This document shows positions 8,808 to 16,477 of a stretch of DNA of 64,000 nucleotides, piece after piece. Position 1 is the stretch's first letter. Each line of letters starts with the position of its first letter. The position numbers were made by a program, and so were the translations under genes. Origin of the DNA: Mesorhizobium loti. GTDB lineage: Bacteria; Pseudomonadota; Alphaproteobacteria; Rhizobiales; Rhizobiaceae. The stretch spans positions 930,001 through 994,000 of the forward strand of contig NZ_QGGH01000002.1 in NCBI RefSeq assembly GCF_003148495.1. Reading direction: 5' to 3'. Below the pieces are notes generated by a model. That model was not told where the DNA came from. It was given only the letters and a program-made list of their open reading frames with translations, and made no database searches.

Positions 8808-9822
8808 CTTGCGGCACAGGGCATTCGCACTGGCCATGATGGTAGGATCCGCGGCGATCGCCGCTCTCGCCCTGCTGTCGATTGCCTATGGTTCGACGCT
8901 GATCCCGTTGACCGACGTCGTTGCCGCGCTTGGTCGTGCAATCGGCTTCAGTGGGCACGACGTGGCCGGGCCGGTCGGCAAGATCGTCGTCGATCTGCGG
9001 CTGCCGCGCAGCATCCTGGCCATCTGCGTCGGCGCCGGCCTCGGCGTCGTCGGTGCGCTGCTGCAGACGGTGACCCGCAACGATCTTGCCGATCCGTTCC
9101 TGTTCGGCCTGTCGTCGGGCGCCGCCGCGGGTGCGGTTTCCGTCATCACCGTCTTCGGCGACAGTTTTGGCATCTGGACGTTGCCGGTCGCGGCCTTCGC
9201 CGGCGGCATACTGGCTGCCGGTGTCGTCCTGCTGCTGGTCGCGCGGGTGAGGGGGCAAGGCCCTGAGCGGTTGATCCTCGCCGGCCTTGCCGTCTCGTTC
9301 CTATTCACCGCCTTGACCAACTATCTGGTCTTTGCCGGCGACCAGCGCGCCGCCCACTCCGTGCTGTTCTGGACGATGGGCGGCCTTGGCCTGGCGCGCT
9401 GGGACAATATCTGGGTCGGCGCACTGGGTGCGGGCACCATTCTGGCCTACGCGCTATGGAACCACCGCCGGCTCGACGCTTTCCTGGCCGGCGAAAATGC
9501 CGCCGAAAGCCTTGGTGTGCCGGTGGCGCGGATGCGCAGGATGACCTTTCTCGTCGCCGCCTTCTCGACGGCGATCCTGGTCTCTGTCGCGGGCGTCATC
9601 GGCTTCGTCGGGCTGATGATCCCGCATCTGTCGCGGCCGCTGGCGGGTCCCTTGCATCTGCGCCTGGTTGCCAGCTGTGCCGTCTTCGGCGCGGTGCTGT
9701 TGCTGGCCAGCGATCTTCTGGCCCGAACGCTGTTGCCGCCGCAGGAACTGCCGATCGGCATCATCACCAGCTCGGTCGGCGCGTTCTTCGTCGTCACCAT
9801 GCTCATCCGCAACCGGCTCTGA
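8776..9822 (+). CDS. btuC: FecCD/BtuC-family ABC permease
   Basis: A permease of about 348 residues with roughly ten membrane segments and the family landmarks: LRLPRSILAICVGAGLGVVGALLQ, RNDLADPFLFGLSSGAA, and GVIGFVGLMIPHLSRPL, the loop that contacts the ATPase. It completes the uptake system with the upstream ATPase and binding protein. The start is unclear. In-frame ATGs at 8704, 8743 and 8776 all lie inside a palindromic repeat; 8776 has GGAAG upstream and leaves the shortest repeat-derived leader. Confidence 0.85.
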   Translation: MSPDRRDAFPGLRHRAFALAMMVGSAAIAALALLSIAYGSTLIPLTDVVAALGRAIGFSGHDVAGPVGKIVVDLRLPRSILAICVGAGLGVVGALLQTVTRNDLADPFLFGLSSGAAAGAVSVITVFGDSFGIWTLPVAAFAGGILAAGVVLLLVARVRGQGPERLILAGLAVSFLFTALTNYLVFAGDQRAAHSVLFWTMGGLGLARWDNIWVGALGAGTILAYALWNHRRLDAFLAGENAAESLGVPVARMRRMTFLVAAFSTAILVSVAGVIGFVGLMIPHLSRPLAGPLHLRLVASCAVFGAVLLLASDLLARTLLPPQELPIGIITSSVGAFFVVTMLIRNRL

Positions 9823-9844
9823 CGGGCAAGAGTTCGCCAGCTCC

Positions 9845-9986
9845 GAGCCTGTTTCGAAAGTCGCTCTGGCGAGTCATATGGTGGTGGTTTCGAGAACCGG
9901 AGCGGAGCGTACATTGAGTACGTGAGCACCGGAAGCGCAGAAAACGCCTCCAGATGGCCGCCGGAGTAGAGTTTCCAAACAGGCTC
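9845..9986. repeat. 142-base long imperfect palindrome between convergent genes
   Basis: Ends are GAGCCTGTTT (9845-9854) and AAACAGGCTC (9977-9986). The two arms of about 68 bases remain similar in inverted orientation through most of their length (for example CTCTGGCGAG versus the reverse complement of the CCGCCGGAG arm), with the turn near GTACATTGAGTAC. It fills the gap between the convergent permease and CdsA-like genes and may act as a bidirectional terminator. Its length and terminal repeats also fit a miniature mobile or palindromic element. Confidence 0.75.
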
Positions 9987-10922
9987 TCAGACCGTCCAGA
10001 AATAGCGCACAATGTGAAAGAACACCGGCGCGGCGAAGACCAAGCTATCGGTGCGGTCCATCATGCCGCCATGGCCTTCGATCAGGTGGCCCCAGTCCTT
10101 GACGCCCTGGTCGCGCTTGATGGCCGAGGCGACCAGCCCGCCCAGAAATCCCATCGAGCAGGCGACGAACGCCACGGCCGCCGCCTGCAGCGGCGAGAAG
10201 GGCGTCACGAACGACAACAGCGCGCCGAGCAGGCTCGCCGACACCAGTCCGCCGATCAGGCCTTCCCAGGTTTTCGACGGCGAGACGTTCGGCGAAAAAC
10301 GGTGTTTTCCAAACAGCTTGCCGAAGATGTATTGCAGCACGTCGCTGCCTTGCACGACGATGATCAGGAAGGCGATCAGCAACAGGGTGCGGCCTTCGAA
10401 GCCCGGCACGTTGAGTGTCAGCAGGGCAGGGACATGGCTGACACAATAGACCGAGATCATCACCGCCCATTGCTGCGCGGCGATCCGCTCGAGGAAGCGT
10501 TCCGTGTCGCCATGCAGCGCCGTGATGGCCGGCATCAGCAGGAAGCAGTAGACCGGAATGAAGATGACGAAGAGCCCGTACCAGGCGGTCCACACCAGCC
10601 AGTATTGAAACGGTATGATGATGCCGAACATGCCAAGCAGCACCCAATGGTCGCTGCGGCGGGTGTGCGTGAGCGTCACGAATTCGCGCAGCGCGGCGAA
10701 GGAGATCAGCGCGAACAGGATGGTCATGCCGTAGCGGCCGAAGAAGAAGGCGACCGTCATCAGCGCCACCATCACCCACCAGGCGTTGATGCGCTGGGTG
10801 AGATTGACCAGGGTCGAGCTGAGCGGCTTCGGCGCCCGCGCCGAAAGGATAGCGGCGACAACGCTTGCGGTGGTCAAAACCGCCAGCAGGCCGATGATCA
10901 GGATGGAGATCTCGTGGCGCAT
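9987..10922 (-). CDS. ynbB: Phosphatidate cytidylyltransferase, YnbB/CdsA-like
   Basis: This 311-residue integral membrane enzyme has about eight segments and the CDP-diglyceride synthase signature near its C-terminus (SAIKRDQGVKDWG, then EGHGGMMDRTDS). It should convert phosphatidic acid and CTP to CDP-diacylglycerol. ATG at 10922 shares one base with the upstream acyltransferase stop (TGATG). It is the last gene of a six-gene operon corresponding to E. coli ynbABCD, where YnbB holds this role. It is probably not the housekeeping cdsA, since no frr/uppS neighbours are present. Confidence 0.85.
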   Translation of the reverse strand: MRHEISILIIGLLAVLTTASVVAAILSARAPKPLSSTLVNLTQRINAWWVMVALMTVAFFFGRYGMTILFALISFAALREFVTLTHTRRSDHWVLLGMFGIIIPFQYWLVWTAWYGLFVIFIPVYCFLLMPAITALHGDTERFLERIAAQQWAVMISVYCVSHVPALLTLNVPGFEGRTLLLIAFLIIVVQGSDVLQYIFGKLFGKHRFSPNVSPSKTWEGLIGGLVSASLLGALLSFVTPFSPLQAAAVAFVACSMGFLGGLVASAIKRDQGVKDWGHLIEGHGGMMDRTDSLVFAAPVFFHIVRYFWTV

Positions 10923-11584
10923 CAATCGTCTCGCTCGGGACGCGGGTTGAGCGCCAGAAGCGTGGCGTGAGCGCGCTCGAGAAAGGCGCGGCGTTCCTCG
11001 CCCGGGCCAACCGCGACCGGCGCGCCGAAGACGACGCGGCACAGCAGCGGTACCGGCAGGAACTGGCCCTTGGGCAGCACGCGCGACATGTTCTCGATCC
11101 AGCACGGGATCAGTTCGACCTCAGGCCGCGCCATCGATAGGTTGTAGAGGCCGGAGCGGAAGGCCAGCAGCGGCTCCTCGGTCATGTTGCGGGTGCCCTC
11201 GGGAAACAGGATCAGCGAATGGCCCTGGTCGAGAACCGAGAGCATGATCTCGATCGGGTTTTCCTCGGGCTTCGTCCATTGCCGGTTGATGAGCACGGAC
11301 GACAGCATGTCCTGCGCGATGAAGCGGCGCAGCCGCGACTTTCCCCAGTATTCGCCGGCAGCCACCGCATGGGTGATCGCGCGCTCCTTTTCGCTGAGGC
11401 AGGCCGACAGCAAGATGAAGTCGCCATGGCTGGTGTGATTGGCGAAATAGATGCGCTGCCGGTCGGACGGCAGGCTGCCGTTCCAGATCGGACGCACCCC
11501 GGTCACCATCCAGGCCAGCGCCGAGAGGCCGACGGAGGTTACCGTCTGCAGCAAGGTGAAGGTCTTGAGCGAAAGCTTGTTCAT
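10922..11584 (-). CDS. 1-acyl-glycerol-3-phosphate acyltransferase (PlsC family)
   Basis: This 220-residue membrane-associated acyltransferase carries the catalytic NHTSHGD block (NHx4D-type motif I) and FPEGTR (motif III). Its expected reaction is acylation of a lysophospholipid, giving phosphatidic acid for the CdsA-like enzyme encoded next. The start at 11584 overlaps the previous stop (ATGA). Inclusion of a PlsC in a ynb-type operon suggests that the module builds its own precursor. The acyl acceptor could instead be another lysolipid. Confidence 0.85.
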   Translation of the reverse strand: MNKLSLKTFTLLQTVTSVGLSALAWMVTGVRPIWNGSLPSDRQRIYFANHTSHGDFILLSACLSEKERAITHAVAAGEYWGKSRLRRFIAQDMLSSVLINRQWTKPEENPIEIMLSVLDQGHSLILFPEGTRNMTEEPLLAFRSGLYNLSMARPEVELIPCWIENMSRVLPKGQFLPVPLLCRVVFGAPVAVGPGEERRAFLERAHATLLALNPRPERDD

Positions 11585-12024
11585 CGCGGCGCCCAAAACC
11601 CCGCCGCCAGAAGCGCTGCGGCAAACAGGGCCAAGGCGGCGCGCTGCTTGAACAGCAAGCGGCTTGTGCCGGCCATGCGGTCGTCGAGCGAGCGTGTCGT
11701 GGACGGGGAGGGTTTTAGCCGCATGCGCGCCAATATGTCATCCACCGCCGCACCGCCGGAAGCCTCGTCCTTGTGGCTGGCCATCAGCCGGAACAGCAGC
11801 GCATCGAACACCAGCAACGCCGACAACACGAGCACGACAACCGCGATCGCGGCTGAGACCGACAATGGGATGGCCGCGCGTAGGCTCCCGAAGGCGCCGC
11901 GCGGCGAAGCAGTCAAGGGCGTAAGGATATTGGCGGCCACCACAATTGCCGCCGGCCATGCGGCCTGCCGCATCAGCATGCGGGCGAAACGACCGGCGCG
12001 TTCCTGGTAGGCATTGCCGGTCAT
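11581..12024 (-). CDS. Small uncharacterised membrane protein in the ynb-like operon
   Basis: This 147-residue protein shows three hydrophobic stretches (about residues 20-40, 53-75 and 125-145) around a polar, basic central loop (DDILARMRLKPSPSTTRSLDDR). I do not recognise the family. It overlaps the upstream phosphatase stop and the downstream acyltransferase start by four bases each, so it is translationally coupled to both and very likely real. A scaffold or lipid-handling subunit is possible but is inference only. Confidence 0.7.
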   Translation of the reverse strand: MTGNAYQERAGRFARMLMRQAAWPAAIVVAANILTPLTASPRGAFGSLRAAIPLSVSAAIAVVVLVLSALLVFDALLFRLMASHKDEASGGAAVDDILARMRLKPSPSTTRSLDDRMAGTSRLLFKQRAALALFAAALLAAGFWAPR

Positions 12025-13346
12025 GACGCTGCCCGCTCCGCAGCCTCGGCAAGATGAACCGGCCGGCCGGTCGTCATCAGCATCTCGCGGGCAAGCGCCG
12101 GCGTCCTGGCTCTGCCGGTCGCCACCAGCCATTCGGCAACAACGCCAGCGCTGCGCTGGAAGCCGAGCGCGCAGCACACCAACACGGGGCCGTCGCGGCG
12201 CGCACTCTCCAGCGCGCTGGCTGCCTGTTGCCGCATCGCCACTGGCGGCGGCAACAGGTCGATCATCGGAAAGCTGATCCAGCGGCAATCGGCTCGCGCC
12301 GGCTTTTCAAGTTCAGCGGCGAGGTCGATGACCGTGCCGAAGCTGTTGGCTTCGCGTGCTGTGGGAAAGCGCCCGAGAAAGACGCCATCGGCAACCGCCA
12401 CCTGAGGAGCAAGACTGCGCGTCCAGGCCCATATGTTTGCCCGAGCGCCGAGGCGGTAAGGCAAGAGCAGGATACGGCTTGCAAGCGTGATGCTGCCATC
12501 GGCGGATTTCTGGAACACCTTTGCGCCGGCCCCGGCATAGGCGAAGGCGACGATTGCCAGCGCCAGCGCCGGCCAAAGCAGGAACAGCGCGACGGCACAA
12601 AACAAGGCGCCGAGCGCGGCACCCGCCAGCGCAAGGGCGGCGCCCAGCGCATAGAACAGCGCCAGACGCCGCGCTTTCGCGTCGCTGGTCAGCCGGAAGC
12701 CTGAAAACGGCAACGCACCGCTGCGCGGAAACAGCCACAGCGCAAAGAACCCGAGCAGCGCGCCGGTCGGGATATCGATGAAGTGATGCTGCCAGGTCGT
12801 CAGCACCGAGGCGCCGATCAGAAAGCACCAGCCATGCCAGAGCGGCAGGAGCAATCCGCTGAGCCGGTGGCGCCAATGATCCCAGATGATCACCAAAAGG
12901 GCGATGTGCAGCGAGGGCGCCTGGTTGAACGGCTTGTCGAAACCGCCGAGCACGGCAAACAGGAAGCCGGGCAGGCCGGTCGTCGCGGGCCGCACGAATG
13001 TCGCGGTCAGCGGGAACAGGATGAAGCAGGCAACGGCGACGACCTGCGCGGTGAGATAGCGCCCGGCCAGGCGGTCGACCCCTTGCCTGTTGCCGTTGAG
13101 TAGCAGCGACAGGCCGTAGAACAGGTTGATCGACCAGTAGGGCACGATGGTCCAGGCCATGAAGGGGATGCCGTGTTCCCAGGAGAACACGATGCTGCCG
13201 ACGTCGTCGCGCCGCGACGCTAGCCAGTTGGCGAAGCCGTAGCTGAGGTAGAAGAACGGCGCCAGGAAGGCCAGCCAAAGAGCTGCCCTGACGACCACCC
13301 GTCCGTAGGGTTCGGCGCGCGCTGTGGATGCAAGCGATGACACCAT
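12021..13346 (-). CDS. ynbD: PAP2 - dual-specificity phosphatase fusion, YnbD-like
   Basis: The 441-residue protein joins an N-terminal multi-pass PAP2-type lipid phosphatase/transferase region (PSLHIALLVIIWDHWRH and HHFIDIPTGALLGF, the SxxH and HxxxD blocks) to a C-terminal dual-specificity phosphatase domain. The latter has a CX5R loop with Cys392 and Arg398 (VLVCCALGFQRSAG); the residue before the catalytic Cys is Cys rather than the usual His. This architecture is that of E. coli YnbD. ATG at 13346 is five bases after the upstream stop. It probably dephosphorylates a lipid intermediate, which is inference. Confidence 0.85.
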   Translation of the reverse strand: MVSSLASTARAEPYGRVVVRAALWLAFLAPFFYLSYGFANWLASRRDDVGSIVFSWEHGIPFMAWTIVPYWSINLFYGLSLLLNGNRQGVDRLAGRYLTAQVVAVACFILFPLTATFVRPATTGLPGFLFAVLGGFDKPFNQAPSLHIALLVIIWDHWRHRLSGLLLPLWHGWCFLIGASVLTTWQHHFIDIPTGALLGFFALWLFPRSGALPFSGFRLTSDAKARRLALFYALGAALALAGAALGALFCAVALFLLWPALALAIVAFAYAGAGAKVFQKSADGSITLASRILLLPYRLGARANIWAWTRSLAPQVAVADGVFLGRFPTAREANSFGTVIDLAAELEKPARADCRWISFPMIDLLPPPVAMRQQAASALESARRDGPVLVCCALGFQRSAGVVAEWLVATGRARTPALAREMLMTTGRPVHLAEAAERAAS

Positions 13347-13351
13347 GCTGG

Positions 13352-15139
13352 TCAGCGGCGCCGCGCGACCGAGACGGTGAAGATGCCCCATTGGTCGATG
13401 CGCTGCTCGAGCTTGTCGAAACCGGCGGCTTCGACGAGCTGGTCCATCTCGCCTTGCGTACGCCGGCGCATCACCCAGGCTTCGCCGCCACGATGCGAGG
13501 TCAGGCTGCGGGCGATCATTTCGAGCTGCGGGTGCCAGGGCTGGTTGGTGTAGAGCAACAGGCTGCCCGGCCGCATGGCGCTGGCCAATCCACCGAGCGA
13601 GCGGACGATCATCGCGTTCTCGGAGAACAGTTCGTAGAGGCCGGAAACGATGGCGAGATCGGGCGTCGGATCGATCGAGGCGAGCATGTCGGCATCGAAG
13701 GCGTCCGCACGCTGGAACGAGACATCAGCCGACAATTGCCGCTCAGCGATCAGCTTGCGGCCAAGCTCGACATTGAGGTCGGAATAATCCTGCAGGCGCA
13801 CGCTCGTCGGCTGGTCGGGGCTCTTCACGATGGCATCGAGAACATAGCGGCCGTGGCCGGCAGCGATGTCGAGAATGTGCGCCGGCCGGCCAGCGGCCTT
13901 GAGCGTCGCCAGGCAAGAGCCGATCAGTTCTTCCAGATGCAGCTTGCGCTGGCGGATGCCGCGCCAGCCGATGGCTTCCAGGAAGATGCGGTCGACGACG
14001 CGGCCAACAGGTGTCAGACCGCGCGCGTCGTTCTCGTAGACGTAATCCAGAGTCGAGCCGGAATCGAAGCCGGTGGCGATGCCGGTCTTCATACCCTGGG
14101 AGACCCAGGCGCCCATGCGGATGGAGGCGCGGCTGAATGCCCAATAGAGGCCCTTGGGCGACAACAGATCGAGCGGCGAGGCAAGCCTGTCGGCCTCGTC
14201 GCGGGTGTAGCCGGCGATGTCCGCCTGCTTCAGGTCGACCGGCGCGTCCGGTGCCGCGAACTGCTTCGCCAGAAATGGCCGGATCAGGTCGAGGGCCTTT
14301 GCCCGGTCGCGTTCGCCCAGCGTGTCGTGGAAGAAACCCGGCAACACATGGCGTTCCTTGGTGCGGCTGCCGAGATTGACGAAGAACGCGTGCTGCGGGC
14401 CGTGGCGCACCACCCAGTCGCTGCCCGAGAGCAGAAGCTGCGTCGGCACGGTGATGGCGCGGGCGTCGGCGACGATGCGTGCCGCATGCTGGTAGAGTTC
14501 GACCAGGATGTTGGAGGCGATCGGCCGCGTGATCAGCGGATCGCTCTCGAAAGAGGCGATGCGCACCGGATCATGGGTGAGGAACTTCGCCTTGACGTAG
14601 GAATTGACGAAGAAGCGGCCCTTGATCTTCTGCCAGAACGCGATGCCTTCCTTGGCGAAGGGCACGTAGAGTTTTACCGAAAAGGCGGGTGAGGCCAGCA
14701 CCATGGCGCGCAGTCTCGGCGCATAGTCATGAACCCAGGCGGTGGCAAGCACGGCGCCGAAGGATTGCGCGATCAGCGCGATATCCTGCGTGGCGAAGCC
14801 ATCCCTGGCGGCGATCTCGCGCATGAAGCAGTCGATGTCGCGCACCAGCGCCGAGAAGGAAGGGGCATAGCCGCGCTCGCCGGACGAACGGCCATTGCCG
14901 CGGGCATCCCAGGCATAGAAGGCGTGATCCGGCATCTGCAATTCATCGACGAGATGGGCCATGCGGCCGCCATGCTCATGGCCGCGATGGAACAGCACCA
15001 CCGCGCCCTTGGCACCGGCGGAAGCTGCCGGCCAAAAGCGGTAGAAGATCTCCGTCCCGTCATGGCTGCTGAATACCCGCTCCTGCGCTTGCCGCTCAAG
15101 GTTTTCCGTGGCCGCGGCGGCGATCGGTTCGTGCATCAT
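13352..15139 (-). CDS. ynbC: Alpha/beta hydrolase - SAM methyltransferase fusion, YnbC-like
   Basis: The 595-residue protein has an N-terminal monoacylglycerol-lipase-type hydrolase (about residues 20-300; FHRGHEHGGRM oxyanion region, AQSFGAV nucleophile elbow with Ser, C-terminal FFHDTLGE His) and a C-terminal class I methyltransferase (about 370-595; ILDIAAGHGRYVLDAI as the SAM-binding motif). The same fusion occurs in E. coli YnbC. ATG at 15139 has GGGAAAG just upstream. It lies 36 bases after the YnbA-like gene. It may trim a lipid acyl chain and methylate a headgroup; the substrates are unknown. Confidence 0.9.
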   Translation of the reverse strand: MMHEPIAAAATENLERQAQERVFSSHDGTEIFYRFWPAASAGAKGAVVLFHRGHEHGGRMAHLVDELQMPDHAFYAWDARGNGRSSGERGYAPSFSALVRDIDCFMREIAARDGFATQDIALIAQSFGAVLATAWVHDYAPRLRAMVLASPAFSVKLYVPFAKEGIAFWQKIKGRFFVNSYVKAKFLTHDPVRIASFESDPLITRPIASNILVELYQHAARIVADARAITVPTQLLLSGSDWVVRHGPQHAFFVNLGSRTKERHVLPGFFHDTLGERDRAKALDLIRPFLAKQFAAPDAPVDLKQADIAGYTRDEADRLASPLDLLSPKGLYWAFSRASIRMGAWVSQGMKTGIATGFDSGSTLDYVYENDARGLTPVGRVVDRIFLEAIGWRGIRQRKLHLEELIGSCLATLKAAGRPAHILDIAAGHGRYVLDAIVKSPDQPTSVRLQDYSDLNVELGRKLIAERQLSADVSFQRADAFDADMLASIDPTPDLAIVSGLYELFSENAMIVRSLGGLASAMRPGSLLLYTNQPWHPQLEMIARSLTSHRGGEAWVMRRRTQGEMDQLVEAAGFDKLEQRIDQWGIFTVSVARRR

Positions 15140-15175
15140 GGTCTTTCCCTTTGGCGGCATGGCGAGCCTCGATGC

Positions 15176-15784
15176 TCAGCTGGCGCTGCCAATAAGGCCG
15201 GCGCGTATCCGGTTTATGGCGGTCAGCAGCGAAAGCGTTGCCATGGCCGGAAACACAAATGGCGCGATGGATGCCGGCCAGAGCCCGGTGGCGCACAGCA
15301 CGGCGACAACACCGAGCGCCAGCGCCCTGTCGCTCTTGCCGAACGGCCCGGCATAGTTACGTCCGATCTTGGCGGCGATGCCGAGCACGCCGGCGAACTC
15401 GGTCAGCACGGCTGATATCGCGAAGGCAACGACGCCCCATGGGGCAAACTGCGGAAAGACGGCAAAGGGGAGAATGAGCGCGAGGTCCGAAACGACGTCG
15501 CACAACTCGTTCAGATACATGCCGAGCGTCGAGGCCTGCCCGTGTTCCCGCGCCAGCATGCCATCCACGGCATTCAGCGCCATGCGCACGAACATCACTG
15601 CGGGAATGAGCAACAGCAGCCAGCGCCATTCATGCAGGATCGCGATGGCCGTCCCGGCCGCGACCGACATCAGCGCCGCCAGCATGGTTACGCTGTTTGC
15701 GGTTACCCCGATTGCCGCCAGCCGGTTGACCAGCGGCCGCAGTCGTCCCTGGAAAGCCGGCTTGAGAGCGTAAAGCGTCGGCAT
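15176..15784 (-). CDS. ynbA: CDP-alcohol phosphatidyltransferase-like protein, YnbA-like
   Basis: A 202-residue membrane protein of the CDP-alcohol phosphatidyltransferase fold, with about six segments. The family motif DxxDGxxAR(x8)GxxxDxxxD is present but altered: Asn71 replaces the first Asp, Asn92 replaces the third, and Asp74, Gly75, Ala78, Arg79, Gly88 and Asp96 are kept. It is the first gene of the operon, with GGGGGATC upstream of ATG 15784. The overall sequence resembles E. coli YnbA. The expected reaction joins a phosphatidyl group to an alcohol, which the substitutions put in question. Confidence 0.85.
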   Translation of the reverse strand: MPTLYALKPAFQGRLRPLVNRLAAIGVTANSVTMLAALMSVAAGTAIAILHEWRWLLLLIPAVMFVRMALNAVDGMLAREHGQASTLGMYLNELCDVVSDLALILPFAVFPQFAPWGVVAFAISAVLTEFAGVLGIAAKIGRNYAGPFGKSDRALALGVVAVLCATGLWPASIAPFVFPAMATLSLLTAINRIRAGLIGSAS

Positions 15785-15966
15785 TTTCGTGATCCCCCGA
15801 TCCTGATCAGCGGCTGTACATTAATATGTCAAACGCGACCAGAGCAGAGGACGCTACGGTTCGACTGCCACGGCCCGCGCCGGCCGTTGCCAAATCGCTA
15901 ACCATGATTGGCCCGGCATGGCTCTCATGCACATTTGCCGGCTTCTTGTGCAGCGCGGCATCTTGA

Positions 15967-15986
15967 ATAGTAAGCACGCTTATTAT
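15967..15986. promoter_or_regulatory. MarR operator and promoter of the marR-emrAB genes
   Basis: A 20-base palindrome, ATAGTAAGC-AC-GCTTATTAT with one mismatch, lies 11 bases before the MarR start. It falls between a possible -35 (TTGAAT, 15963-15968) and -10 (TATATA, 15986-15991) spaced 17 bases apart. Such an arrangement fits autorepression by the MarR protein. The predicted transcription start falls at about the ATG, so the mRNA may be leaderless. Confidence 0.55.
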
Positions 15987-15997
15987 ATATACCGCTC

Positions 15998-16477
15998 ATG
16001 GTTTCCGATGGCATCGACAGATTGGGGTTCTTGATCCACGACGTGCAGCGCTTGATGCGCAAGCGCTTCGAGGCGAGGGCCAGCGGCTTGGGGCTTTCTT
16101 CAGCCCAATGGCGGCTTCTGGTCCGTGTTGCCAAGGAAGACGGTGTCGCGCAGGCGCGGCTGGCCGAACTTCTCGAAATCGAGCCGATCAGCGTTTCGCG
16201 CCTGGTCGATCGCATGGAGGAGGGCGGCTGGATCGAGCGTCGACCCGACGCCACCGATCGCCGCGTCCGCATGATTTTCCTGACGCCCAAGGCGAGCGAT
16301 GCCTACGCCGTGATCAAGAGCATTGCCGGGGAAGTCTATGAGGAATCACTGGTCGGCGTGAAGCCGGAAGCCCGCCGTGTCCTTGTCGAGGGGCTCGAGG
16401 CGATGGTCCGGAACCTGACTGACGACGAGACGCCGTCCATTGAAAAAGTAAAGAATACAGAAGGCACAGCAGCATGA
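15998..16477 (+). CDS. MarR-family transcriptional regulator
   Basis: This 159-residue winged-helix regulator (about residues 30-125; LSSAQWRLLVRVAKEDGVAQARLAELLEIEPISVSRLVDRME, then the wing RRPDATDRRVRMIFLT) is of the MarR/SlyA type. ATG 15998 has no Shine-Dalgarno sequence before it, and a palindromic operator lies immediately upstream. Its stop overlaps the EmrA start by four bases, so it is cotranscribed with the efflux genes it probably represses. Ligands are unknown, typically phenolics or antimicrobial compounds in this family. Confidence 0.92.
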   Translation: MVSDGIDRLGFLIHDVQRLMRKRFEARASGLGLSSAQWRLLVRVAKEDGVAQARLAELLEIEPISVSRLVDRMEEGGWIERRPDATDRRVRMIFLTPKASDAYAVIKSIAGEVYEESLVGVKPEARRVLVEGLEAMVRNLTDDETPSIEKVKNTEGTAA

